A DNA stretch of 14,627 nt from JBQTIM01 sp052388135. GTDB lineage: Bacteria > Elusimicrobiota > Elusimicrobia > FEN-1173. Below are positions 6,592-12,350 of this stretch, in pieces. The stretch's first letter is position 1. Each line of letters starts with the position of its first letter. Under the pieces are notes generated by a model, which searched no databases, had not been told where the DNA came from, and saw nothing but the letters and a program-made list of their open reading frames with translations. Position numbers and translations under genes: made by a program. The DNA is taken from NCBI GenBank assembly GCA_052388135.1, contig JBQTIM010000149.1, positions 1-14,627 on the forward strand, read 5' to 3'.

Positions 6592-7404
6592 ATGAGTCCC
6601 TTTTCTCTCCCCTTCATGTGGACGGCCCTGGCGAGCGGCCTTCTGGCCGGAACGGCGCTGTCCCTCATCGGCGTTTTTCTCACGGCCCGGCGCGCTTCCT
6701 TCGCCGGCCTGGCCGTTTCCCAACTGGCCGCCCTGGGAGCCGTGGCCGGAATCGCCTGCGGCCTGGAGCACGGGCTCATGGGCGCGTCTTTCCTTCTGGC
6801 CTGGGCGGGCATGCTCCTTTTGCCGCGCCTGGCCCGGCGGCGGCGGGCCTCGGAAGAATCCTGGACGGCCTGCCTGTACGTGCTGGGGGCCGGGCTGTCC
6901 GTGGCCGTCCTCTCCAAGACGCCCCACGGCGAGGCCCGGGCTATGACCGTTTTTTTCGGCAACGTCCTGGCCTTGGGTCCGTCGGAAATTTGGGAGTCGG
7001 CCGCCATGCTGGCCGCGGCCGCCCTTTTCCTGGGCCTGTGGTTTCCGCGCTGGATTTGGATGTCGTTCGATCCCGCCTCGGCGGCGGTTTCCGGCCTGAA
7101 GACCGGGCGGTGGGACGCTTTCTTCTTCTCTCTTTTCGCCGCGCTCATGGCGGCGGGCATTCACGTTCTGGGGGTCCTGCTGGCTTTCGCCCACCTCGTC
7201 CTGCCGGCGGCCCTGGGGTTCCTGGCCGCCCGGCGGCCGGCCGCCGTCTTCGGCATTGCCGCCGGCTCCTCCGCGGCGGCCACGGCGGCGGGGCTCTATC
7301 TCTCTTTCCGGCTCGACGTTCCCGCCGGCCCTTTCATCGCCTCGCTCCTGGGAGCCGCCGTTCTGGCCGCCGGGGCCTTGCGCTGGCGCCGTCCGGCGCC
7401 CTGA
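6592..7404 (+). CDS. znuB: Metal ABC transporter permease (ZnuB-like, ABC-3 family)
   Basis: The protein has 270 residues and is highly hydrophobic, with about seven to eight predicted helices. The N-terminal pattern (helix, then SLIGVFLTARRASFAGLAVSQ) corresponds to the ABC-3 family motif containing a small-hydrophobic-V-x-x-RR-x-S-F-x-G stretch. The later HVLGVLLAFAHLVLPAALGFLAARR segment matches the conserved VKxVGxLLVxALLxxPAATA region. It would form the channel for the metal in the inner membrane with the ZnuC-like ATPase. AGAAGG at about 6577-6583 serves as ribosome-binding site. The family usually has ALSHA after the RR-x-S-F-x-G segment; here it reads AVSQL (S43, Q44), a substitution that may alter the metal path. 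It is the last gene of the operon; the stop is followed by a convergent minus-strand gene. Confidence 0.85.
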   Translation: MSPFSLPFMWTALASGLLAGTALSLIGVFLTARRASFAGLAVSQLAALGAVAGIACGLEHGLMGASFLLAWAGMLLLPRLARRRRASEESWTACLYVLGAGLSVAVLSKTPHGEARAMTVFFGNVLALGPSEIWESAAMLAAAALFLGLWFPRWIWMSFDPASAAVSGLKTGRWDAFFFSLFAALMAAGIHVLGVLLAFAHLVLPAALGFLAARRPAAVFGIAAGSSAAATAAGLYLSFRLDVPAGPFIASLLGAAVLAAGALRWRRPAP

Positions 7405-7411
7405 CGCCCGT

Positions 7412-7431
7412 CCCGGGCCGCCGGGCCCGGG
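7412..7431. other. GC hairpin between convergent genes
   Basis: CCCGGGC (7412-7418) and GCCCGGG (7425-7431) pair around a six-base loop in the 31-base gap between znuB and the minus-strand gene ending at 7436. It may stop or slow transcription from both sides, but no T-run follows on either strand, so a terminator role is uncertain. Confidence 0.35.
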
Positions 7432-7435
7432 GCCG

Positions 7436-8953
7436 TCATCCCGCCCGGTTTTCTCCGCGGGCCGGCGGCGGGGCCACGATCTCCCGGCCCGCGGCCTCCA
7501 CGCGCTTGATCCCGTCCCGCGTGAGCACCAGGCGCGCCCTCTCGTAGCGGCTCTCGCCGCCCGACGAAAACTTGATCACCAGGTTGACGTGGTAAACCCG
7601 CCGGCCGGAGGCCACCTCGCTGCGCCCCTCGTTGAGCCGGAAAATTTCCGCCTGAGGCTGGTCCATTTTCAGGAGGAAGCTCCGCACGTTGAACCGGGTG
7701 ATGTCGGTCAGGGCCGTCTTGCGCGACTCGGTCTGCCCGGCGCTCCGCGGCCGCAGGGAAATTTCCTTCACGTAGGAGATCACCCGCTCGGCGCGGAAAT
7801 CGTTTTCGATCTCGGTGATGTGGTCGCGGTCGCGCAGGGATAGGACCCGGGGGTCCACGGCGTCCTCCGGTACGAACCGCACGCTCTCCCGGCACAGGCC
7901 CAGGCGCGCGCCGGTGAACGGATCGTGCAGGGTCGTCTGCTGGTCGAAAAGCCTTTTCGACAGGAGCACCTCGAAATAGTGCTGGAAGAACGCCTTGATG
8001 CGGTCCTTGAACATGTAGCTGACCACCCAGGCCGCGAAAAACGACAGCGAAACGGCGCCGTATTTTTTTTGGTAATAAAGCGCCACCGAGGCCGCGAACA
8101 CCATGGCGATGCCCGCCGCCGCCGCCAGCGCGAACTCCTTGAGGCCCCGCCCTTCCTCCTCCGTGCGCACGGACAGGTGCAGGATGCTCGAAACGTATTT
8201 CTTCAGCACGCCCAGGCGGAAGAGGAACACCTCGGCGTCGGCCTCGTCGGCCAGAGACGGGTAGCCGGTGTCCCGGCGGTAGCGGTTCTCCTCCCGGATC
8301 AGATCGGCCAGCGCCGGCCCGAACTCCGGGAACAGCGCCTCCGCTCCCGGCCCGCCCAGGAGGCGCAGAAGGCGGTGGGCGCTTCCCTCGATGAGCAGGC
8401 TGATGTATTCGTCCGTGAACGCGTAGGCCGAGCGCAGGCGCTCCGGCACCCCGCCCGGCCGAAACAGACCGCCCAGAGCGCGGAAGGCGCGGGCCGCGTC
8501 GCGGACCCGGCGCGGGTAATCCCGGAGAACCCGGCTCGCCTCCTCGACGCCGCCCGGCTTCCGCAGCGCCCTCTCTACGCGCAGGGCCGACTCCCGCAGG
8601 GCGCTCTTCAAGACGCATCCCTCCAGCTTGATTTCGTATTCCAGGCCCGCCGCGTTCAAGGAAGGCTCCTCCATCTTCGCCCGAATCTTAAAGAGCGGCG
8701 ACCGCGTGTGGCCCGGATCGGCCAGCTCCGGCAAGGAGAACGCCGGCGTCTTGAACCGGATGTAAAGCAGGAGGTCCCGGTAAAATTGCTTTTTGGAGTA
8801 GGTGGACTCGTTGACGTCCAGGTTGTTGGGAAGGAAAAAAAAGGTCTCCACGCGGTAGCGGTCCTCCGCGCGGTCGCGGTCCAAATCGTAGTCCAATTTC
8901 AGCTCGAACTGATAATCGTCGTGCTTGCGGACCAGCTCTTCCGGCTCCCTCAT
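7436..8953 (-). CDS. Unrecognised protein with two membrane helices and large cytoplasmic domains
   Basis: The protein has 505 residues. I do not recognise the family. Residues 1-270 are charged and appear soluble: a PEELVRKHDDYQFELKLDYDLD start, an FFFLPNNLDVNESTYSKKQFYRDL segment, then helical regions rich in Arg and Leu. Two hydrophobic helices lie at about 271-294 and 299-315, separated by a short KKYG turn, so both long ends should face the same side, probably the cytoplasm. Residues 316-505 contain a DRIKAFFQHYF amphipathic start and then beta-rich sequence ending in a VYHVNLVIKFSSGG...RYERARLVLTRDGIKRVE region. The start at ATG 8953-8951 is chosen because a TTGAAG-17-TATAAT promoter ends seven bases upstream; an in-frame ATG at 8995 lies upstream of the promoter. 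It stands alone between convergent znuB and divergent rpsP. Confidence 0.72.
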   Translation of the reverse strand: MREPEELVRKHDDYQFELKLDYDLDRDRAEDRYRVETFFFLPNNLDVNESTYSKKQFYRDLLLYIRFKTPAFSLPELADPGHTRSPLFKIRAKMEEPSLNAAGLEYEIKLEGCVLKSALRESALRVERALRKPGGVEEASRVLRDYPRRVRDAARAFRALGGLFRPGGVPERLRSAYAFTDEYISLLIEGSAHRLLRLLGGPGAEALFPEFGPALADLIREENRYRRDTGYPSLADEADAEVFLFRLGVLKKYVSSILHLSVRTEEEGRGLKEFALAAAAGIAMVFAASVALYYQKKYGAVSLSFFAAWVVSYMFKDRIKAFFQHYFEVLLSKRLFDQQTTLHDPFTGARLGLCRESVRFVPEDAVDPRVLSLRDRDHITEIENDFRAERVISYVKEISLRPRSAGQTESRKTALTDITRFNVRSFLLKMDQPQAEIFRLNEGRSEVASGRRVYHVNLVIKFSSGGESRYERARLVLTRDGIKRVEAAGREIVAPPPARGENRAG

Positions 8954-8960
8954 AACATCA

Positions 8961-8989
8961 ATTATAGGCCCGGCGGGCCTTATCTTCAA
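8961..8989 (-). promoter_or_regulatory. Promoter giving a leaderless transcript of the two-helix membrane protein gene
   Basis: Read on the minus strand, the -35 is TTGAAG (8989-8984), the spacer is 17 bases and the -10 is a perfect TATAAT (8966-8961). The predicted transcription start is near 8954, adjacent to ATG 8953-8951. A palindrome AGGCCC-GCC-GGGCCT (8966-8980) fills most of the spacer and touches the -10, a position suited to a repressor or spacer-twisting regulator. Confidence 0.7.
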
Positions 8990-9032
8990 GCGCATTCAAA
9001 AGACGCGGCGTTTTTCCATCCGGCGATTTCCG

Positions 9033-9061
9033 TTGACAGGCGGCGGGGATTAAACTAAAAT
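9033..9061 (+). promoter_or_regulatory. Strong sigma70-type promoter of the rpsP operon
   Basis: The -35 TTGACA (9033-9038) is a perfect match, the spacer is 17 bases, and the -10 TAAAAT (9056-9061) has five of six matches. Transcription should begin near 9068, leaving a 20-base leader with Shine-Dalgarno AGGAGAA (9077-9083) before ATG 9088. It is divergent from the promoter at 8961-8989. Confidence 0.8.
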
Positions 9062-9087
9062 TTGCCATCCAATCTTAGGAGAAATTC

Positions 9088-9342
9088 ATGGTTCGTTTAC
9101 GCATGCAGCGGGTGGGCAAGCCCCATCAGCCTCATTTCCGCCTGGTCGCCATTCACGGGACGAAAGCCCGCGACGCCGCCGGTTTGGAGATATTGGGGCA
9201 TTACCACCCGCAGGAAAAAAATTCCCAGGTCACCGTGAACGCCGAACGCCTGAAATATTGGCTCGGCAAAGGGGCTCAACCCTCCGACACGGTCCGCACC
9301 CTGCTGAAGTCGGCGGGGTTTTTCAAACAAGTCCCAACTTAG
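9088..9342 (+). CDS. rpsP: 30S ribosomal protein S16
   Basis: The protein has 84 residues, the usual S16 length. The start MVRLRMQRVGKPHQPHFRLV, the LEILGHYHPQ segment at about 34-43, and the NAERLKYWLGKGAQPSDTV segment at about 51-69 are hallmark S16 sequence; this last part resembles the family's D-x-ERxxYWLxxGAQPSDTV. S16 binds the 5' and central domains of 16S rRNA and drives 30S assembly. A strong promoter and Shine-Dalgarno precede it. It heads the conserved rpsP-khpA-rimM-trmD-rplS cluster, with an 84-base gap to khpA. Confidence 0.97.
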   Translation: MVRLRMQRVGKPHQPHFRLVAIHGTKARDAAGLEILGHYHPQEKNSQVTVNAERLKYWLGKGAQPSDTVRTLLKSAGFFKQVPT

Positions 9343-9426
9343 TTCGATCAGCGGAGCGCGGACGGGCGCGGCGGATCATCGCCGGCGCCTTTGTTTTTGC
9401 CGCAGGGCCCGCGCCGCGAGGATGGC

Positions 9427-9669
9427 ATGGCCACGCCCACGGACCTCGTTGCGTCCATCGTGAAGCTTCTGGTGGACGACCCCGCCCAGGTGGAAGCCCG
9501 CTGGGTGGAGTCGCCCGAGGGAGGGCGCGTCGAAATCAAAGTGCCGGCCGACCAGCGCGGGCGCGTCATCGGCCGGCGGGGCCGCACGATCCGAGCCCTG
9601 CGCGCGCTCGCCACGGCGGTGTTCGGCAAAGAGAACGAACCCGTCGGCGTCGAGTTGACAGAACAATAA
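9427..9669 (+). CDS. khpA: KH-domain RNA-binding protein KhpA (YlqC family)
   Basis: The protein has 80 residues, typical for this family. A short N-terminal helix (TDLVASIVKLLVDDP) leads into a single KH domain (VEIKVPADQRGRVIGRRGRTIRALRAL), with the RNA-gripping GxxG loop as G49-R-R-G52. KhpA binds RNA, often as a partner of KhpB, and its gene typically lies between rpsP and rimM, as here. ATG 9427 is chosen because homology begins there and GAGGAT at 9418-9423 is a usable ribosome-binding site, although the spacing is short. An upstream TTG at 9391 would add 12 unrelated residues. Confidence 0.92.
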   Translation: MATPTDLVASIVKLLVDDPAQVEARWVESPEGGRVEIKVPADQRGRVIGRRGRTIRALRALATAVFGKENEPVGVELTEQ

Positions 9670-9671
9670 AA

Positions 9672-9760
9672 GCGTGAATGGTGAATCGTGAATAGTGAAT
9701 CGGGAACCCAAGTCCACATCTTATCTTTGCCATTCCCATTCACCATTCACGATTCACGCC
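9672..9760. repeat. Inverted array of GTGAATN heptamers (possible miniature mobile repeat)
   Basis: The left side (9672-9700) holds four tandem copies of the heptamer GTGAAT plus a variable base (G, C, A, C). The right side (9732-9760) holds the inverse, ATTCAC units separated by C and G after an ATTCCC unit. The arms pair as an imperfect stem: the outer GCGTGAAT block and two inner GTGAAT units match, and mismatches fall on the variable bases. The central 9701-9731 part is non-repetitive and locally less GC-rich than its surroundings. The repeat begins three bases after the khpA stop and ends 11 bases before the rimM fragment. The base composition, differing from the coding sequence around it, suggests an inserted element. 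Confidence 0.75.
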
Positions 9761-9770
9761 GTTAAGGTTT

Positions 9771-10016
9771 TTGAACGAGCCGGTTTACCGCGTCCAAGAC
9801 CTGGACGGCTGCGCGGTCCAGACGGAAGAGGGCGAAACCCTGGGCCTCCTGCGGGACGTGTTCTCCAACGGGGCCAACGACATTTTTGTGGTGCGGGGCG
9901 CCGCGCGGGAGTATTTGATCCCCGCCCTAAAAACGGTCGTCATGGGCGTGGACCTGGCCGCCCGCCGCATCACCGTGAGGCTTCCCGCCGGCTTGCGGGA
10001 AGTGTATGAAAGCTAA
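9771..10016 (+). CDS. rimM: RimM C-terminal PRC-barrel domain only (N-terminally truncated ribosome maturation factor)
   Basis: The predicted product has 81 residues and matches only the PRC-barrel half of RimM: VYRVQDLDGCAVQTEEGETLG, then LRDVFSNGANDIFVVRG, EYLIPAL, VDLAARRITVRLPAGL. Full RimM is about 165-180 residues; its N-terminal RimM domain of roughly 85 residues is missing, and I find no trace of it in any frame between 9670 and 9771. The inverted GTGAATN repeat occupies that place. The only start codon in frame is TTG 9771; AAGG at 9764-9767 sits three bases upstream. In-frame TGA at 9696-9698 closes the frame above. RimM assists late 30S head maturation; from family knowledge its C-terminal domain contacts ribosomal protein S19, so a PRC-only form could retain part of the function. 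It overlaps trmD by 11 bases. It could equally be a remnant kept for coupling. Confidence 0.7.
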   Translation: MNEPVYRVQDLDGCAVQTEEGETLGLLRDVFSNGANDIFVVRGAAREYLIPALKTVVMGVDLAARRITVRLPAGLREVYES

Positions 10017-10740
10017 GAAACCGGTTTTACGGATAGACGTCGTCACGATCTTTCCCAAGATGTTCCAGGGCGTCTTCAGCGAGAGCCTCCTGGGCAAAGC
10101 CTGCGCCAAGGGCTTGGCGGACCTGAGGGTCCACGACCTGCGGGACCACAGCGACGACAAGCACCGCACCGTGGACGACCGGCCTTTCGGCGGCGGGCCC
10201 GGCATGGTGCTGAAGGCCGAGCCGGTCTTCCGCGCCCTGCGCGCCCTGGGCGTTCCGGCCCGCAAGACGGCCCGGCGGCGGGGGCCCCTGGTGATCCATT
10301 TGTCGCCCCAGGGCCGGCCCTTCCGGCAGGCCGACGCGGCGGCGCTGGCGCAAGAGAAGCGGATCGTCCTCCTCTGCGGCCATTACGAGGGGTTCGACGA
10401 GCGCCTGTCCCGCTGGGTGGATTTGGAGATTTCCGTCGGCGACGCGGTTTACACGGGCGGGGAGATTCCGGCCATGGCCGTGGCCGACGCCGTGGTCCGG
10501 CTGGTGCCCGGCGTGGTGAAGGAGCCGGCCTCCCTGGAATGGGATTCTTTTTCGCCCGGCTGGAAGGGCCTTTTGGACTGCCCCCATTACACGCGGCCGG
10601 CGGTTTGGCGCGGCCTGCCGGCTCCGGCGATCCTGTTGAGCGGCCGGCACAAGGACATCGAAGCCTGGCGGGCGAAGCAAGCCCTGGAGAACACCCGGCG
10701 CAAGCGGCCGGACCTTTTAAAATCAGAAAGGCGTGCGTAA
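10006..10740 (+). CDS. trmD: tRNA (guanine-N1-)-methyltransferase
   Basis: The protein has 244 residues, the usual length. It methylates N1 of G37 in tRNAs with G36, using S-adenosylmethionine, which prevents +1 frameshifting. Family motifs are present in order: IDVVTIFPKMF at about 10-20, DDRPFGGGPGMV at 57-68, the knot residues CGHYEGFDER at 124-133, EISVGDAVYTGGEIPA at 141-156, D180 in DSFS, and LLDCPHYTRP at about 189-198. The Asp before SFS corresponds to the catalytic Asp that deprotonates G37. Compared with the common DSF-x-x-GLLDCP arrangement, the SFSPGWKGLLDCP loop is a few residues longer. The start overlaps the end of rimM, and rplS follows after a 37-base gap. Confidence 0.97.
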   Translation: MKAKKPVLRIDVVTIFPKMFQGVFSESLLGKACAKGLADLRVHDLRDHSDDKHRTVDDRPFGGGPGMVLKAEPVFRALRALGVPARKTARRRGPLVIHLSPQGRPFRQADAAALAQEKRIVLLCGHYEGFDERLSRWVDLEISVGDAVYTGGEIPAMAVADAVVRLVPGVVKEPASLEWDSFSPGWKGLLDCPHYTRPAVWRGLPAPAILLSGRHKDIEAWRAKQALENTRRKRPDLLKSERRA

Positions 10741-10777
10741 CGCCGCCGCGCCAGCGCGGCGGGAGCACAAGAAAGCC

Positions 10778-11197
10778 ATGAACCCGATCATCGAAAAACT
10801 CGAGCAGTCGTACAAGAAAAGCGTGCCGGATTTCCGCCCGGGAGACCTCCTGCGCGTGGACGTCAAGGTGGTGGAGGGCGAAAGCGAGCGCGTGCAGAGC
10901 TTCGAAGGCGTTGTGGTGGCGCGCCGCGGCCGCGGCACGGGGGAGACCTTCACCGTGCGCAAGACCTCCTTCGGCGTGGGCGTGGAGAGGATTTTCCCGC
11001 TCTGCTCGCCCCGCATCGAAAAGATCCGCCTGGTGCGGTCCGGCAAAGTCCGCCGCGCCAAGCTCTATTATTTGAGGGAGCTCACCGGCAAGGCCGCCCG
11101 CATCGAGGAGAAGACGGCTCCGACGTCCGCCGCCTCCTCCAAGACCCCCGCCGCGGCTCCGGCCCCCGAGGCCGCTCCCACGGAAGCCAAAGTATAG
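10778..11197 (+). CDS. rplS: 50S ribosomal protein L19
   Basis: The protein has 139 residues. It begins MNPIIEKLEQSYKKSVPDFRPGD and contains the L19 core VKVVEGESERVQSFEGVVVARRGRGTGETFTVRK, then GVGVERIFPLCSPRIEKI and RAKLYYLRELTGKAARI. L19 sits at the 30S-50S interface near the peptidyl-transferase side. The start is ATG 10778 because family homology begins there; an in-frame GTG at 10733 would add 15 unrelated residues. The last ~25 residues are an Ala/Pro/Glu-rich tail beyond the conserved core, likely disordered. An intrinsic terminator begins 33 bases after the stop. Confidence 0.96.
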   Translation: MNPIIEKLEQSYKKSVPDFRPGDLLRVDVKVVEGESERVQSFEGVVVARRGRGTGETFTVRKTSFGVGVERIFPLCSPRIEKIRLVRSGKVRRAKLYYLRELTGKAARIEEKTAPTSAASSKTPAAAPAPEAAPTEAKV

Positions 11198-11229
11198 GAC
11201 GTGGTTTCGGCGAAGTTTAAATCTCGCAG

Positions 11230-11268
11230 GAAAGGCGCGGAGGAACGTTACCCGCGCCTTTCTTTTTT
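11230..11268 (+). terminator. Intrinsic terminator of the rpsP-rplS operon
   Basis: A perfect 11-bp stem, GAAAGGCGCGG (11230-11240) with CCGCGCCTTTC (11252-11262), closes an 11-base loop and is followed directly by T6 (11263-11268). This is the only textbook Rho-independent terminator in the window. Confidence 0.93.
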
Positions 11269-11300
11269 CCCCCGGCTTCTCTTTCCGCCGTCCCGCCGCC

Positions 11301-11945
11301 GTGCCGCCCCGGCTTTATAAATTCGATCAGGCCTGGCGGGAGAAGGGCTTTCCCGTCCTGGCCGGCGTGGATGAGGCCGGCGTCGGGTCTTGGGCGGGAC
11401 CGGTGGTGGCCGCGGCCGTGGTCCTGCCGGCGGACGCGCGCTGGGACGGCCTGAACGACAGCAAGCGCGTGGCTCCCGAAACCCGCGAATCTCTTTTCGA
11501 CCTCATCCGCGGCCAGGCGTCGGCCTGGGCCGTGAGCGTGGTGGAGCCCGGCGTCGTGGACGAGATCAACGTCCTGCGGGCCGCCCACCTGGCCGCCCGG
11601 CGGGCCCTCGAGCAGCTGGCCGCTCCGCCGGACCTGGTGCTCTTCGACGGCCACCGCCCCATCGGCCAGTGCCTCCTGCGGCAGGAAGCCGTGGTGAAGG
11701 GCGACGGCAAGAGCGCCTCCATCGCGGCCGCCAGCATCCTGGCCAAGGTCACGCGCGACCGCCTGATGCGCGAAGCCCACCGTTCGTATCCGCATTACGG
11801 CTTCCACGAGAACAAGGGCTACGGCACTCCCGGCCACCGGCTGGCGCTCCTGCGCCACGGCGTGAGCCCCCTCCACCGCCGCACCTACGCCCCCGTTCTG
11901 GACATCCTCTCCCCTTCGCTGTTCCCTCTGGAAAGCCTCTCCTAA
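11301..11945 (+). CDS. rnhB: Ribonuclease HII (altered GRG motif)
   Basis: The protein has 214 residues. RNase HII nicks 5' of single ribonucleotides in DNA and cleaves RNA in RNA-DNA hybrids. The catalytic set is present: D24 and E25 in GVDEAG, D116 in LVLFDGH and D135 in VKGDGKSASIAAASILAKVTRDR. Other family segments are LNDSK at 51-55, VDEINVLRAAHLAARRAL at about 86-103, and NKGYGTPGH with the conserved tyrosine, ending SPLHRRTYAPV. The canonical DEAGRGPLAGPV reads DEAGVGSWAGPV here, so the arginine of the GRG motif that contacts the RNA-DNA junction is valine (V28). The start is GTG 11301, the only upstream start in frame, with no clear Shine-Dalgarno. It lies 32 bases after a strong terminator and no promoter is evident between them. 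yraN follows after three bases. Confidence 0.93.
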   Translation: MPPRLYKFDQAWREKGFPVLAGVDEAGVGSWAGPVVAAAVVLPADARWDGLNDSKRVAPETRESLFDLIRGQASAWAVSVVEPGVVDEINVLRAAHLAARRALEQLAAPPDLVLFDGHRPIGQCLLRQEAVVKGDGKSASIAAASILAKVTRDRLMREAHRSYPHYGFHENKGYGTPGHRLALLRHGVSPLHRRTYAPVLDILSPSLFPLESLS

Positions 11946-11948
11946 ACA

Positions 11949-12314
11949 ATGTTCGGAACGCACGAGAAGGGCCGCTCCGGCGAGGACGCGGCCCGCGCTC
12001 ATTTGGAGCGAAAAGGTTATAAGTTCCTCCGCGCCAATTACCGCGCGCGGACCGGCGAAGTGGATTTGGTGATGGAGCGGGACGATACCGTTGTGTTCGT
12101 GGAGGTGAAAGCCCGGGGAAGCGCCGCTTTCGGCGGGGCGGCCGAGGCGGTGACCGCGGCGAAGCAAGCGCGCGTGGCCAAGGCGGCTTTGCATTACATC
12201 AAGGAAAACAACCTGGCGGGCAGATCCTTCCGCTTCGACGTGGCGGCCGTGGGTCCGGACGGCGTGGAGCACATCGAGAACGCCTTCGAGGCGGGAACGC
12301 CTTACACGCTGTAG
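11949..12314 (+). CDS. yraN: YraN family protein (UPF0102), PD-(D/E)xK-like fold
   Basis: The protein has 121 residues, the family's usual size. The start MFGTHEKGRSGEDAARAHLERKGY matches the conserved G-x-x-GE-x-x-A helix. The active-site-like pattern GEVDLVM...VVFVEVKAR provides E37, D39, E52 and K54, the arrangement of the endonuclease-like fold. The function of YraN is not settled, although the family is near-universal and usually beside rnhB, as here. It begins three bases after the rnhB stop, so the two are co-translated. It ends 36 bases before a convergent response-regulator gene. Confidence 0.92.
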   Translation: MFGTHEKGRSGEDAARAHLERKGYKFLRANYRARTGEVDLVMERDDTVVFVEVKARGSAAFGGAAEAVTAAKQARVAKAALHYIKENNLAGRSFRFDVAAVGPDGVEHIENAFEAGTPYTL

Positions 12315-12326
12315 AAATTTTTCCGG

Positions 12327-12343
12327 CCCGGCGGAGCGCCGGG
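12327..12343. other. Short GC hairpin between convergent genes
   Basis: CCCGGCG (12327-12333) and CGCCGGG (12337-12343) pair around GAG in the 36-base gap between yraN and the minus-strand response regulator. No T-run follows on either strand, so it is at most a weak bidirectional terminator. Confidence 0.35.
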
Positions 12344-12350
12344 AACGCCC

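Noticed and set aside
7296..9058. Long alternative frames on both strands over the two-helix membrane protein gene
   Set aside because: Their products are low-complexity Arg/Ala/Gly sequences, while the minus-strand frame ending at 7436 has coherent helices, normal composition and a promoter at its start.
9672..9760. GTGAATN repeats considered as a CRISPR array or as tRNA-like structure
   Set aside because: The units are seven bases long without spacers and are arranged as inverted halves, unlike CRISPR; no cloverleaf can be drawn.
11217..12272. A long minus-strand frame covering the terminator, rnhB and much of yraN
   Set aside because: Both rnhB and yraN are unmistakable on the plus strand; the antisense frame is a by-product of codon bias and would span a terminator.
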